This document shows positions 54,163 through 64,000 of a DNA stretch of 64,000 bases, piece after piece; position 1 is the stretch's first letter; every line of letters begins with the position of its first letter. The position numbers and the translations under genes are program-made. The notes below the pieces were generated by a model. It saw only the letters and a list, made by a program, of their open reading frames with translations. It had not been told where the DNA came from and searched no databases. Source of the stretch: Spartobacteria bacterium LR76 (GTDB lineage Bacteria; Verrucomicrobiota; Verrucomicrobiia; Chthoniobacterales; Terrimicrobiaceae); assembly GCA_003054655.1 (NCBI GenBank), contig QAYZ01000016.1, positions 992,001-1,056,000 on the forward strand, written 5' to 3'.

Positions 54163-55299
54163 GTGAGACATTTCCACCTGTCCCTCATTCTCTCTCTTGC
54201 CATGATCTCAGCCGCCCAGAGCCAAACGGAACCCTTTTACATCGGCACCTACGGGAAAGCCTCCGAAAACCAGGGAATCTGGCGCTCCACGCTGGATTCC
54301 AAAACTGGAAAACTGAGCAAACCCGTGCTCGCCGCTGCGGCAGATAATGCCGGGTTCGTCGCCATCACCCCGGATAACGAGTACCTCTATGCCGCAGTGG
54401 AAAGCGGCGACGCCTCAATGGCGGCGGCCTACAAGGTTGAGGAGGACGGAAAGCTCTCCCTGATCAACCAGCAACCCTCCGGAGGAAACGGGACCTGCCA
54501 TGTCTGGCTCGCGCCGGGTTACGTGTTTGTCGCCAACTACGGCGGAGGAAGCGCCGCGTGCTTCGTCACGAATCCCGACGGAGCCCTCGGCGAGCGCACT
54601 TCGCTCGTCTCCTTTACCGGGTCCGGCCCGAACCCCAAGCGCCAGCAGCGCCCGTTCGGACATTCCGTAGTCACTGATCCGGAGCTGAAGTTTGCCTATG
54701 TCTGCGATCTCGGGTCGGACAACGTCTGGAGCTACCATTTTGACCGCTCCACCGGCACCCTCACCCCCACCGATCCGCCGAGCGGTCGTCCCCAGGCGGG
54801 GGCGGGTCCGCGGCACTCCGTCATGTCGGCGGATGGAAAATACCTCTACGTGAATGGCGAACTGGATCTCACCTTGAACGTCTTTTCCCGCGATCCCGCC
54901 AAAGGAACCCTCACTCTCATCCAGACCGAGCCCCTCCTGCCCGTCGGCACCAACACGGAGGGTTTCACCAGCTCAGGGATTCAGATTCACCCCACCGGCA
55001 AGTGGATCTATGTCTCCAATCGCGTCCATGACTCGATCTCGGTCTTCGCCGTCGGGAACGATGGGAAAGTCACCTTCGTGGAAAATGTCCCCGCCCTCGT
55101 GCAGGTCCCCCGGGCCTTCGGCATCGATCCGATGGGCAAATGGCTGATCACCGCCGGGCAGAAGGACGGCAAACTCGCCGTCCTAAAGATCGATCCGGCG
55201 ACCGGACGCCTCACCGCAACCGATCATCGGGCAGACGTGCTCAATCCCTCCTGCATCACCTTCGTCAATCCGACTCCCAAAAATGGCAGCGCACACTGA
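54163..55299 (+). CDS. Exported lactonase-family beta-propeller protein
   Basis: A 378-residue protein of the 6-phosphogluconolactonase/YbhE type, with a signal peptide (FHLSLILSLAMISAAQSQ), so it is exported unlike the cytoplasmic enzyme. Seven propeller blades are suggested by repeated strands such as FVAITPDNEYLYAAVESGD and IQIHPTGKWIYVSNRVHDS. The central GPRHSVMSADGKYLYVNGEL stretch is typical. The start is GTG 54163. Its last 17 bases overlap the yjbQ gene. The substrate lactone is unknown. Confidence 0.87.
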   Translation: MRHFHLSLILSLAMISAAQSQTEPFYIGTYGKASENQGIWRSTLDSKTGKLSKPVLAAAADNAGFVAITPDNEYLYAAVESGDASMAAAYKVEEDGKLSLINQQPSGGNGTCHVWLAPGYVFVANYGGGSAACFVTNPDGALGERTSLVSFTGSGPNPKRQQRPFGHSVVTDPELKFAYVCDLGSDNVWSYHFDRSTGTLTPTDPPSGRPQAGAGPRHSVMSADGKYLYVNGELDLTLNVFSRDPAKGTLTLIQTEPLLPVGTNTEGFTSSGIQIHPTGKWIYVSNRVHDSISVFAVGNDGKVTFVENVPALVQVPRAFGIDPMGKWLITAGQKDGKLAVLKIDPATGRLTATDHRADVLNPSCITFVNPTPKNGSAH

Positions 55300-55702
55300 C
55301 ACCTTCGAAGTCGCCACGCGCGGCAAGGGCACCTACGAGATCACCGACGAGGTCGAGCGCATCGTCCGCGCCAGCGGCATCCGCACGGGTACGGTGACGG
55401 TTTTCATCCAGCATACCAGCGCGAGCCTCATCATCTTTGAAAACGCCGATCCCTCGGCCCAGACAGACCTGAAGACCTTCTTCGAGCGACTGGTTCCAGA
55501 GGATTCCAAGGGATTTGTCCATACCCTGGAGGGGCCGGACGATATGACATCGCACATCCGCATGGTGCTGACGCGCTCGAGCGAGGTGATCCCCCTCGCC
55601 CAGGGCCGCATGCAACTCGGCACCTGGCAGGGCATCTTTGTCTTCGAGCACCGGCGGGCGTCCCACCGGCGTCGGCTCGTCGTCAGCGTGGTCGGCGAGT
55701 GA
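55283..55702 (+). CDS. yjbQ: YjbQ/UPF0047-family protein
   Basis: A 139-residue cytoplasmic protein of the UPF0047 family, some members of which have weak thiamine-phosphate synthase activity. The conserved histidines lie in VFIQHTSASLIIFENAD and DDMTSHIRMVL. The closing GRMQLGTWQGIFVFEHR is the family's signature end. The gene overlaps the lactonase gene by 17 bases in another frame, so it is probably translationally coupled. Confidence 0.93.
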   Translation: MAAHTDTFEVATRGKGTYEITDEVERIVRASGIRTGTVTVFIQHTSASLIIFENADPSAQTDLKTFFERLVPEDSKGFVHTLEGPDDMTSHIRMVLTRSSEVIPLAQGRMQLGTWQGIFVFEHRRASHRRRLVVSVVGE

Positions 55703-56041
55703 TCAGCGCGGCTTGATCACCAGCGTCAGCCACCCGGCCAGGAAAAGCAGTCCACCGATCGGCGTGATCGCTCCCAGCCATTTGATGTTGGTCACCGCGA
55801 GAATGTAGAGCGAACCGGAGAAAATCAGAATGCCCGCCGCCCAGAACCAGACCACCATCGGCTGACGTTCCGCCGCCCAGAGCGAGGCCACGGCATGGAG
55901 CAGGTGATACAGCACCGCCGTCTGCCAAATGGCCAGTGTGTCATTGGCGGTCAGGGTGGCCTTGAGCCCGTGCGCTCCAAAGGCCCCGAGGGCAACTCCG
56001 AGAAATCCCAGTACGGCGGCGACTTGTATGGCGAGAGACAT
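55703..56041 (-). CDS. DUF423-family membrane protein
   Basis: A 112-residue inner-membrane protein with four helices. The family opening GFLGVALGAFGAHGLK near residue 12, the middle YHLLHAVASLWAA and the closing ITPIGGLLFLAGWL are all present. The function is unknown. ATG 56041 is chosen; the frame extends 12 codons upstream into the COG0523 gene. Its stop directly adjoins the stop of yjbQ. Confidence 0.9.
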   Translation of the reverse strand: MSLAIQVAAVLGFLGVALGAFGAHGLKATLTANDTLAIWQTAVLYHLLHAVASLWAAERQPMVVWFWAAGILIFSGSLYILAVTNIKWLGAITPIGGLLFLAGWLTLVIKPR

Positions 56042-56073
56042 GGCAGGAAACTCTGGCGTGTTCTCGCCCAAAA

Positions 56074-57042
56074 TCAACTCTCGGAAAACCGGGCGATTCC
56101 GTCGCGCAGTCGATCCTCCGGAATCTCGGGGCCGATAAAGAGCGCCAGCGGGACGCGGACGGTCGGCTCCTTCCCCACGGAGAAAAACTGCGGTTCCTCG
56201 AAGCGATCCACCTTCTGAAAGACAAAAAACTCCTCCGGCTCCTCCACGAAGCGAACGAGGCCCTTGGCGCGAATCACCTCGTCGGGCAGGCCGCGCAGGA
56301 ACGCAGAGAAATCCGACTTTTTCACCAGCTCAGGCAGGGCGAGTTCGATCGAGGAAAAGTGACTGTCCTCATGGTGGTGATGCGAGTGCCCTTCGTGTTC
56401 ACAATGATCGTGATCGCACCCGCAGCCCGCCTTTTCCACCAGCCTCGCGCTGACGATGCTGGCCCGGGCGACGACCCTGGCCAGTTCCGCCGCCACCGTG
56501 GCAACGTCGGAAATCTGCCCGCGCACCTTGTGCTCGTGCAGCGATTCCTTCACCTCCTCGACCCGCTTCGCATCGACGACGTCCTGACGCGAGATAATGA
56601 CATGCGCGGCCGTGCGGGCCTGTTCGCGTTCCAGGGCGTTGTGCCAGAAGCGCTTTTGCCAGCGTTTTCCGTCGATGAGGGAAATCTGGATCGGCAGGGT
56701 AAATTTCCCCAGTCCCGGCTCCAGCGAAAGCATCTCGATCAACTGCTCGGCATCGGTCGTTCCGTTGGTTTCCACCACGGCGATGGAGTCCGGCGTATGT
56801 TGAAAAGCCTCCAGCGAGCACACAAGTTCCTCCCGCGACCCGCAGCAGACGCAACTTCCACTGATGGCGCGAATTTCCTCGGTAAAAGCTCGCAGTTGCT
56901 CCGCGTCGACCCCGGCATTCTGGTAATCGTTGATGATGACCTTGGGTGCGACACCCTGGGATTTCAGCTCTGGAAGGAGCGATTTCAAAAACGTGGTTTT
57001 GCCCGAACCGAGAAACCCGACGATCACGACGAGAGGCGTCAT
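56074..57042 (-). CDS. COG0523 (CobW-type) GTPase, metallochaperone A
   Basis: A 322-residue P-loop GTPase of the G3E family. The N-terminal domain has Walker A GFLGSGKTT, the metal-binding CxCC as GSCVCCGSREEL near residue 63, and the guanine motif region ISRQDVVDAKR. A His-rich insert (CGCDHDHCEHEGHSHHHHED) near residue 210 precedes the C-terminal domain. The family moves Zn, Co or Ni to client proteins. It is divergent from a second COG0523 gene, with 79 bases between them. It is shorter and more distant from the ZNG1 type than its partner. Confidence 0.88.
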   Translation of the reverse strand: MTPLVVIVGFLGSGKTTFLKSLLPELKSQGVAPKVIINDYQNAGVDAEQLRAFTEEIRAISGSCVCCGSREELVCSLEAFQHTPDSIAVVETNGTTDAEQLIEMLSLEPGLGKFTLPIQISLIDGKRWQKRFWHNALEREQARTAAHVIISRQDVVDAKRVEEVKESLHEHKVRGQISDVATVAAELARVVARASIVSARLVEKAGCGCDHDHCEHEGHSHHHHEDSHFSSIELALPELVKKSDFSAFLRGLPDEVIRAKGLVRFVEEPEEFFVFQKVDRFEEPQFFSVGKEPTVRVPLALFIGPEIPEDRLRDGIARFSES

Positions 57043-57072
57043 GCGGGGAACATGGCAGAAAACTTCGTTTCA

Positions 57073-57091
57073 GCAAACGGTTTGCAATTGC
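57073..57091. promoter_or_regulatory. Palindromic site between the two COG0523 genes
   Basis: GCAAAC and GTTTGC form perfect arms around a single G (57073-57085), overlapping the palindrome GCAATTGC (57084-57091). It lies in the only promoter region shared by both GTPase genes, so a metal-responsive operator is a natural guess. It does not match a Zur box I can name with certainty. Confidence 0.4.
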
Positions 57092-57121
57092 CAGAAAAGC
57101 CTCCTTGGTTTCGTGTAGGGC

Positions 57122-58210
57122 ATGGCCACAGAAGACACACGCGTACCGGTGACGATCCTGACGGGATTCCTCGGCGCGGGCAAAACCACTCTCCTCAACC
57201 GCATCCTCACCGAAGAGCACGGGCTGCGCATCGCCGTGATTGAAAACGAGTTCGGCGAGATCGGCATCGACCACGAACTGGTCATCAATACCGACGAGGA
57301 ACTCTTTGAAATGAACAACGGCTGCATCTGCTGCACCGTGCGCGGAGACCTCATCCGCATCCTTGGCAACCTGATGAAGCGCCGGGACAAGTTTGACCAC
57401 ATCCTCATCGAGACCACCGGCCTCGCCGACCCCGGCCCGGTCGTGCAGACCTTCTTTGCCGACGAGGAAATGCAGGACAAGCTGAAGGTCAACGCCGTCG
57501 TCACCCTGGTGGACGCGAAGCACATCCTCCTTCACATCGACGACAGCGAGGAGGCCAAAGAGCAGATCGCTTTTGCCGACGTGATCATTCTCAACAAGAG
57601 CGACCTCGTCACCCCCGCCGAACTCGACTCGCTCGAGCGCCGCATCCGGGGCATGAACGCGCTTGCGAAGATTCACCGCACGACCAACGCCCAGCTCCCG
57701 ATTGCCAATGTGCTCGATGTCGGCGGATTCAACCTCGACCGCGCAATGGAACTCGATCCTCATTTCCTTGAGGAGGAAGACGACGAGCACGACCATTCCC
57801 ACTGCGACCACGAGCACGGCCATTGCGAGCATGACCATGACCACTCGGATTGCGATCACGAGCATGGGGATTGCAAGCACGAGGAGCATCATCATCACCA
57901 CCACCATCATCATGACGAAACGGTCACCAGCGTCGCCCTTGAGCATGTAGGTGACTGCGACGGCGAAAAACTGAACGCTTGGCTGAGCGAACTCCTCCGT
58001 ACCAAGGGACAGGATATCTTTCGGACCAAGGGCATCGTCGCGGTGCGCAACAATCCGAAGCGCATCGTGTTCCAGGGCGTTCACATGATCATGAACGCGG
58101 CGGACGGCGGCCCCTGGGGCGAGCGCCAGCGCAAGAGCGTGCTAGTGTTCATCGGTCGCCACCTCGACCGCGCGGAGCTGACCAAGGCCTTCCAGGCCTG
58201 CACCCTGTAA
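57122..58210 (+). CDS. COG0523 (CobW-type) GTPase, metallochaperone B
   Basis: A 362-residue G3E GTPase of the well-known COG0523 type. Walker A is GFLGAGKTTLLNRIL, the metal-binding motif is GCICCTVRGDL near residue 77, and ILNKSDLV gives guanine specificity. Residues 220-262 form a very His-rich loop with alternating HDHSHCDHEHG-type repeats and a run of nine histidines, expected to bind zinc. The CobW C-terminal domain follows. The WD40 gene starts six bases downstream. Zinc is the likely metal, from the family and the His loop. Confidence 0.93.
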   Translation: MATEDTRVPVTILTGFLGAGKTTLLNRILTEEHGLRIAVIENEFGEIGIDHELVINTDEELFEMNNGCICCTVRGDLIRILGNLMKRRDKFDHILIETTGLADPGPVVQTFFADEEMQDKLKVNAVVTLVDAKHILLHIDDSEEAKEQIAFADVIILNKSDLVTPAELDSLERRIRGMNALAKIHRTTNAQLPIANVLDVGGFNLDRAMELDPHFLEEEDDEHDHSHCDHEHGHCEHDHDHSDCDHEHGDCKHEEHHHHHHHHHDETVTSVALEHVGDCDGEKLNAWLSELLRTKGQDIFRTKGIVAVRNNPKRIVFQGVHMIMNAADGGPWGERQRKSVLVFIGRHLDRAELTKAFQACTL

Positions 58211-58216
58211 CTCTCC

Positions 58217-59203
58217 ATGGGCCTGAAAAAATATGCCGCCGTGCAGGCGGATGACTGCATCCTGAACGTCCAGTGGGCTGGCGACCACCTGTGTGTCACG
58301 CCCGTCACCGGGGCGATCCTGGTGGTCGACAAGGAAGGCGAGATCACCAGCGCCCTGCCCGACCATGGCCTCGGAAACGGAGCTTCCTCCGCGACGCCCG
58401 ATCTCGTGGCGACCTGCGGCTTTGACGGTAGAGTGCGCTTTCACTCCCTGCCTGCCTGTGAACAGGTGGCCGAAGTCAAACTCGGTCGCAGCGTGATCGA
58501 ACGCGTCGTCTGGAGTCCGGACGGCCAGCACCTCGCAGTGGGCTTCGGCAAGAATCTCCTGATCCTCGACCGCAAGGGCGAAACCGTCGCCACCTTCGGC
58601 GAGCACCAGACCTCCGTGACCGATGCGGCGTGGAATCCCAAAAACGCCCGCGAAGTCGCCTCCGTCAGCGGCGGCGGGGCGCGCATGTGGCGACTCGGCG
58701 CGACCGAGCCGTTTGCCAAGTTTGACTGGGGCGGTGCCAGCCTTTCCGTGGCCTGGAGCCCGGATGGCCGCTGGCTCGTGACCGGCGACCAGACCGCAAG
58801 CGTTCACCTCTACGACTTCAATCGCGACTATCCCCTGCACATCCAGGGCTACGAGACGAAGGTCAAAGCCATGGCGTTCTCGCCCGATGGCAAGAAGCTC
58901 GCCACCGGAGGCAGCCCGATGGTCACGGTCTGGGATTGCACGCCAAAGAACGGCCCGGAGGGATCAACCCCCGGCCAGTTGCAGTTTCACCAGGGAGACG
59001 TGGAGGCCATCGCCTGGTCGCCCGACGGCAAATACCTCGCCACCGGCGACATCCTCGGTCGCCTCGTCCTTTCCGCCAATGACAAGCCCGTCTCAGCCTT
59101 CCAGGGCGAGAACAACATCACCTCGCTCGCGTGGAATCCCGATGGCACCCTCCTCGCCGTAGGCGATGGCGACGGGCTGGTCGTGGTGTTTCAGGCCGTC
59201 TAG
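58217..59203 (+). CDS. WD40-repeat protein in the COG0523 operon
   Basis: A 328-residue protein of six to seven WD40-like blades covering its whole length, with repeated cores such as VWSPDGQHLAVGFGKNLLIL, VAWSPDGRWLVTGDQTASVH and IAWSPDGKYLATGDILGRLV. There is no signal peptide, so it is cytoplasmic. It lies six bases after the COG0523 gene. A beta-propeller paired with a GTPase suggests a client or adaptor of the metal-delivery GTPase; this is inference. Confidence 0.88.
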   Translation: MGLKKYAAVQADDCILNVQWAGDHLCVTPVTGAILVVDKEGEITSALPDHGLGNGASSATPDLVATCGFDGRVRFHSLPACEQVAEVKLGRSVIERVVWSPDGQHLAVGFGKNLLILDRKGETVATFGEHQTSVTDAAWNPKNAREVASVSGGGARMWRLGATEPFAKFDWGGASLSVAWSPDGRWLVTGDQTASVHLYDFNRDYPLHIQGYETKVKAMAFSPDGKKLATGGSPMVTVWDCTPKNGPEGSTPGQLQFHQGDVEAIAWSPDGKYLATGDILGRLVLSANDKPVSAFQGENNITSLAWNPDGTLLAVGDGDGLVVVFQAV

Positions 59204-59223
59204 GCTGTCACCAGTCTCCGCTC

Positions 59224-60561
59224 ATGATCTCCCGCCCCCTCCAGATTCTGCAAAGCGCGTTGGGGAAATCGTTGATTGAAGTAATTCCCCGCAAGGCACC
59301 AAACCTCGATCTCCCGGTATGGTGCCTGCTGGCTTCCCTGCTCCTGATCCTGTTCCTTGCCCCCTTCCTGGTGAGAACGACCATCTTCTCCGGGGATGAA
59401 CCACATTACCTGATGGTGGCGAACAGCATTATCCTGGATCACGATCTGGATCTGAAAGACGACTACGCGGCGGTCGCTGGCGGGTCGGAGCGCGCCGGGG
59501 CGCACTTCGTCAGTCACAATCTGGATCACCATACCGTGGTCGTTCAGACGATTGACCGTAAGCCCAGGATCATTGGTTTTGGGTTTTCTTCCAACGCCTC
59601 TGAACTGAGAAAACAGCCGGATACCGTGGAAAAGTCCATCCGTGCGATCGGATGGCCCATTGTCATCGCGGCATTTTCCGCACCCTGGCCTTCGCAAACC
59701 GAGATCGTGGCCAAGATGCTCGCCCACCTTCTCGTCCTCGGCACGGCACTGCTCGTCGCGTTGACCGCCAGAGCCCTCGGCTGCAGCACCACCAGTTCCG
59801 CCATCGGCGCGATAGCCATCGCCTTCGGCTCCCAATACTGGATTTACGCCAACACGGCTTTCGCTGAGCCGCTCCTGGGATTTTGCATCGCCCTGTCTCT
59901 CTACTCTCTCCAGGTCCGGAAACACGCCCTCTTGTTCGGCCTCGCCCTGGTGATAGGCATTTGGGCAAAGTTTCAATTCATCCCTCCAGCTTGCATTCTG
60001 CTTGTTCTGGCCTTCTTTCGGTTCTCTCGTCCAAGGTTTGCCCTGGCGGCATCCATCCTGTTTATCGGAGCCGCGGGGGTGCTGATCTTCAATTCCTGCC
60101 AGTACGGCCAGTTGCAGCCCCCGATGAAGTGGGAAACCGGCTCCCCGCTTGCAGCCATGCTGCACTATTTTGTGGACAGTGAGACCTCTGTCTTCGCCAA
60201 GAATTACTGGCTGGTTATCGTAGCGATAGGACTTGCGGTATCATTCCTTCCCGGCGTCCCGCGCCCACATGCCTCCTGGTGGGTGATCCTGCTGGCGCTT
60301 TCCCTTCCCTCAATCTTCTGGGCCTACTTCGATGGCGGATTCTGTTATCCGGGACGGCTCTTCATGTCTCCGTTCATCCCGGCAGCGATTTTCCTGGCCA
60401 CCCTGGCGGAAACACAAATCCGGTCCGTGCGTTATTTGATCATCGGCATCCTCATCGCTTCGATTCTCCAGAATTTCTTTGGAGCAATGGCGAATCCCGC
60501 TGATACTTGGCTGCTTGATTATCGCAGGGGTTCGGAGCCAGCTCCAGCTACCTCATCGTAG
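59224..60561 (+). CDS. Membrane glycosyltransferase-like protein (GT-C type)
   Basis: A 445-residue polytopic membrane protein with about ten helices. The first periplasmic loop starts with GDEPHYLMVANSIILDHDLD, the acidic motif typical of GT-C lipid-linked sugar transferases (DE near residue 56). A later loop reads YFDGGFCYPGRLFMSPFIPA. This layout is shared by PMT/ArnT-like enzymes and related uncharacterised proteins. The start ATG lies 20 bases after the WD40 gene stop. The donor and acceptor are unknown, and the assignment rests on topology and the DE motif. Confidence 0.65.
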   Translation: MISRPLQILQSALGKSLIEVIPRKAPNLDLPVWCLLASLLLILFLAPFLVRTTIFSGDEPHYLMVANSIILDHDLDLKDDYAAVAGGSERAGAHFVSHNLDHHTVVVQTIDRKPRIIGFGFSSNASELRKQPDTVEKSIRAIGWPIVIAAFSAPWPSQTEIVAKMLAHLLVLGTALLVALTARALGCSTTSSAIGAIAIAFGSQYWIYANTAFAEPLLGFCIALSLYSLQVRKHALLFGLALVIGIWAKFQFIPPACILLVLAFFRFSRPRFALAASILFIGAAGVLIFNSCQYGQLQPPMKWETGSPLAAMLHYFVDSETSVFAKNYWLVIVAIGLAVSFLPGVPRPHASWWVILLALSLPSIFWAYFDGGFCYPGRLFMSPFIPAAIFLATLAETQIRSVRYLIIGILIASILQNFFGAMANPADTWLLDYRRGSEPAPATSS

Positions 60562-60574
60562 AGAAACACGGCTC

Positions 60575-60608
60575 GAAGCAAAAAAGGCGGCTACAAATGT
60601 AGCCGCCT
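60575..60608 (-). terminator. Rho-independent terminator of fabG
   Basis: AGGCGGCTACA and TGTAGCCGCCT (60585-60608) form a perfect 11-base-pair stem. On the minus strand it is followed by a T-run (TTTTTGCTTCG), 32 bases after the fabG stop. Confidence 0.9.
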
Positions 60609-60640
60609 CAAGCGAAAAACAATTTCCTGAAGGAAATCGC

Positions 60641-61384
60641 CTACATGCTCATGCCGCCGTCGACGGCGAGCACCTGACCGGTGATGTATCCGGCCTCTGG
60701 GCTGGCGAGGAAGGCGACTGCCGAGGCGATGTCGTCCGTCGCACCCATGCGGGCCTGCGGGATCTGGGCGAGAGCGCCCTTGCGGATTTCCTCGTTGAGC
60801 ACCGCAGTCATGTCGGTCTCGATGAAGCCAGGGGCGACGACGTTCGCCGTGATGCCGCGGCTGGCGAGCTCGCGGGCGAGCGTCTTGGTGAGGCCGACAA
60901 GACCGGCCTTGCTGGCGGCGTAGTTGGCCTGCCCGGCGAGGCCGAGGAGTCCGCTGACGGAGCTGATGTTGATGATGCGGCCCGAGCGCTGCTTGACCAT
61001 GGCGCGGAGGACGGAGCGGGTGAAGTTGAAAGCGCCCTTGAGGTTCGTGTTGAGCACAACATCCCAGTCGTCCGAGCTCATGCGCATGGCGAGCGTATCG
61101 CGAGTGATGCCCGCGTTGTTCACGAGGATGTCGCAGCGGCCAAAGTCGGCCAGAATCTGCTCGCCGACCTTCTGCACGGCGTCGAAGTCGGCCACGTCCA
61201 CGGCGTATGGCTTGGCTGCGTCCGGCGTGGCGGCATTGATGGCCTCGGCGGTCTTGACGGAATTGGCCTCGGTCCGGCTGACGATGGCCACGCGGGCTCC
61301 CTCGGCGGCGAGGCGTTTGGCGATGGCTTCACCGATGCCGCGTCCGGCGCCGGTCACAATGGCGACTTGGTTTTGAAATCTCAT
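60641..61384 (-). CDS. fabG: 3-oxoacyl-[acyl-carrier-protein] reductase
   Basis: A 247-residue SDR of the FabG type, which reduces 3-oxoacyl-ACP with NADPH in fatty-acid elongation. The cofactor motif is VTGAGRGIGEAIAKRLAAEG. NNAGITRDTLAMRM is the FabG signature, the active site is SSVSGLLGLAGQANYAASKA, and IETDMTAVL and SPEAGYITGQVLAVDGGMSM close it. It stands alone; acpP and the other fab genes are not adjacent. It ends at its own terminator. Confidence 0.94.
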   Translation of the reverse strand: MRFQNQVAIVTGAGRGIGEAIAKRLAAEGARVAIVSRTEANSVKTAEAINAATPDAAKPYAVDVADFDAVQKVGEQILADFGRCDILVNNAGITRDTLAMRMSSDDWDVVLNTNLKGAFNFTRSVLRAMVKQRSGRIINISSVSGLLGLAGQANYAASKAGLVGLTKTLARELASRGITANVVAPGFIETDMTAVLNEEIRKGALAQIPQARMGATDDIASAVAFLASPEAGYITGQVLAVDGGMSM

Positions 61385-61458
61385 GGCTACGAATTAAAGG
61401 GAAGCGGTCACTTCAACACACCGAGGCAGGGCGAAAAGCAAAAAATGACGCCCTCCCT

Positions 61459-61489
61459 TGCATTGACGCGCCGCCGGAATCGCATAATC
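61459..61489 (+). promoter_or_regulatory. Candidate promoter of thiC
   Basis: CATAAT (61484-61489) is a five-of-six -10 match about ten bases upstream of the riboswitch. TTGCAT (61459-61464) is a possible -35 at 19 bases; TTGACG closer in gives too short a spacing. Confidence 0.45.
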
Positions 61490-61498
61490 TCTCATAAA

Positions 61499-63558
<2,060 letters not shown>

Positions 63559-63591
63559 CGCTGTTAGGCAAGCAGAATTAGGAATTGCAAC

Positions 63592-63625
63592 GAATCTGTT
63601 ACGCAACTCATAGCGTAACGGATTC
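63592..63625 (+). terminator. Probable terminator hairpin after thiC
   Basis: GAATCTGTTACGC and GCGTAACGGATTC pair over 13 bases with one G-U and an eight-base loop, 34 bases after the thiC stop. The following TCTTAAC is only weakly T-rich, so termination may be inefficient or factor-dependent. Confidence 0.55.
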
Positions 63626-63670
63626 TTAACAATCCGGGGGTAGGCAATTCCCGGCCTGCCGCGTATCTCA

Positions 63671-63696
63671 GCGCGCTTTCATCGATGAAAGCGCGC
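63671..63696. repeat. Perfect 26-base palindrome across a start codon
   Basis: GCGCGCTTTCATC and its exact complement meet at the centre, with the ATG of the next gene (63685-63687) inside the right arm. As RNA it would fold into a hairpin hiding the start codon; as DNA it could be an operator. Confidence 0.9.
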
Positions 63697-64000
63697 CTTC
63701 TCCTTCCGACTCTCGCCGCCCTCTCCGCGGCAATCTCCGCCACCGAGGCGGCAACGTTCAACATCAGCACGGCCTCGACCTCGGCCCAGACGCTTTCGAG
63801 CGGGCAGACAGGCACCGTCACATCGACCGGCTCGCTCACGGTCAGCGGATCGACCGTTGCCGTTACGATCTCCGGCAACTCCACCCTCACCAATAGCGGC
63901 CAGATCAAGCAGACCGGGTCCGGACGGGCGATCAGAGACAATACAGGCGGTCTCACGCTTACGGTCACGAACAACACAGGCGCTCTGATGCAAACAGCGA
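63685..64000 (+). CDS. Autotransporter-like exported protein, N-terminal part (runs off the window)
   Basis: The open 105-residue start has a signal peptide (MKARLLLPTLAALSAAISAT, cut near EAA). It is followed by Ser/Thr/Asn/Gly-rich beta sequence (SLTVSGSTVAVTISGNSTLT, GGLTLTVTNNTGAL), which resembles the passenger of autotransporter or beta-helix proteins. The end and any beta-barrel or PEP-CTERM signal lie beyond the window. The gene is 126 bases after thiC, with a hairpin between, so it is probably separate. Its start codon lies inside a perfect palindrome. Confidence 0.7.
   Translation, partial: MKARLLLPTLAALSAAISATEAATFNISTASTSAQTLSSGQTGTVTSTGSLTVSGSTVAVTISGNSTLTNSGQIKQTGSGRAIRDNTGGLTLTVTNNTGALMQTA

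Noticed and set aside
57780-57915. Tandem repeat-like DNA that might be a satellite or CRISPR-like array
   Set aside because: The pattern comes from histidine, aspartate and cysteine codons of the metal-binding loop inside the COG0523 gene; there are no spacers or palindromic repeats.
56399-58084. Minus-strand frame of 561 codons covering both COG0523 genes
   Set aside because: It runs out of frame across one GTPase gene and antisense to the other; the Val/Met-rich stretch is the complement of the histidine codons.

Overview
The window reads as chromosomal DNA of a GC-rich, Gram-negative bacterium, most likely of the phylum Verrucomicrobiota. This placement is an inference from the mix of genes: futalosine-type menaquinone genes, a PEP-CTERM-associated CAAX protease, GH2 and GH63 glycosidases, a phosphoketolase, an autotransporter-like secreted protein and a RAYT transposase. 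No rRNA gene is present to settle it. Most genes are metabolic or envelope genes in short operons. Shine-Dalgarno-like sequences are missing in front of many confident starts.

Left part (1-17.4 kb): a minus-strand series tex, mqnE, mqnA, metG (the last cut by the window edge). Next come a phosphoketolase coupled to a P-type proton ATPase, a minus-strand group of sugar isomerase, Gfo/Idh/MocA oxidoreductase and a chorismate-mutase lipoprotein, and a secreted transglutaminase-like TPR protein. Then follow malate dehydrogenase and an HU protein, each with a terminator, a gamma-carbonic anhydrase and a bifunctional-nuclease-domain protein.

Accessory island (17.4-20.1 kb): four copies of a repeat with core AAATGGCTGACCCC in alternating orientation surround a REP-associated tyrosine transposase, three small AT-richer genes of unknown function and the C-terminal stub of a second transposase copy. 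The stub abuts the stop codon of the next operon.

Middle (20.1-38.6 kb): a tightly packed operon of FIST sensor protein, MacA-like adaptor, ABC ATPase, MacB-like permease and a membrane vWA protein. Then come beta-mannosidase divergent from an AraC regulator, a chorismatase-family (FkbO/Hyg5-like) protein, tRNA-Gly, DoxX, a CAAX protease, NAD synthetase, a beta-lactamase-fold protein without catalytic residues, OsmC, tRNA-Asp with an adjacent insertion-sequence remnant, and a dual-specificity-type phosphatase.

Right part (38.6-64 kb): a cation diffusion facilitator, a Rnk/GreA-type protein overlapping a metallophosphoesterase, an esterase, an adenylate cyclase, a TetR-regulated EmrAB-like efflux operon, and GH63 with an SDR. 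An FTR1 iron permease with a periplasmic partner follows, then a lactonase and YjbQ, two divergent COG0523 metallochaperone GTPases with a WD40 partner, a membrane GT-C-like protein, and fabG. The window ends with a TPP riboswitch controlling thiC and the start of an autotransporter-like protein whose start codon lies inside a perfect 26-bp palindrome.

No CRISPR array, prophage or defence cluster was seen. The least-explained parts are the RAYT island, the FIST/ABC/vWA operon, the COG0523/WD40 cluster and several degenerate enzymes.
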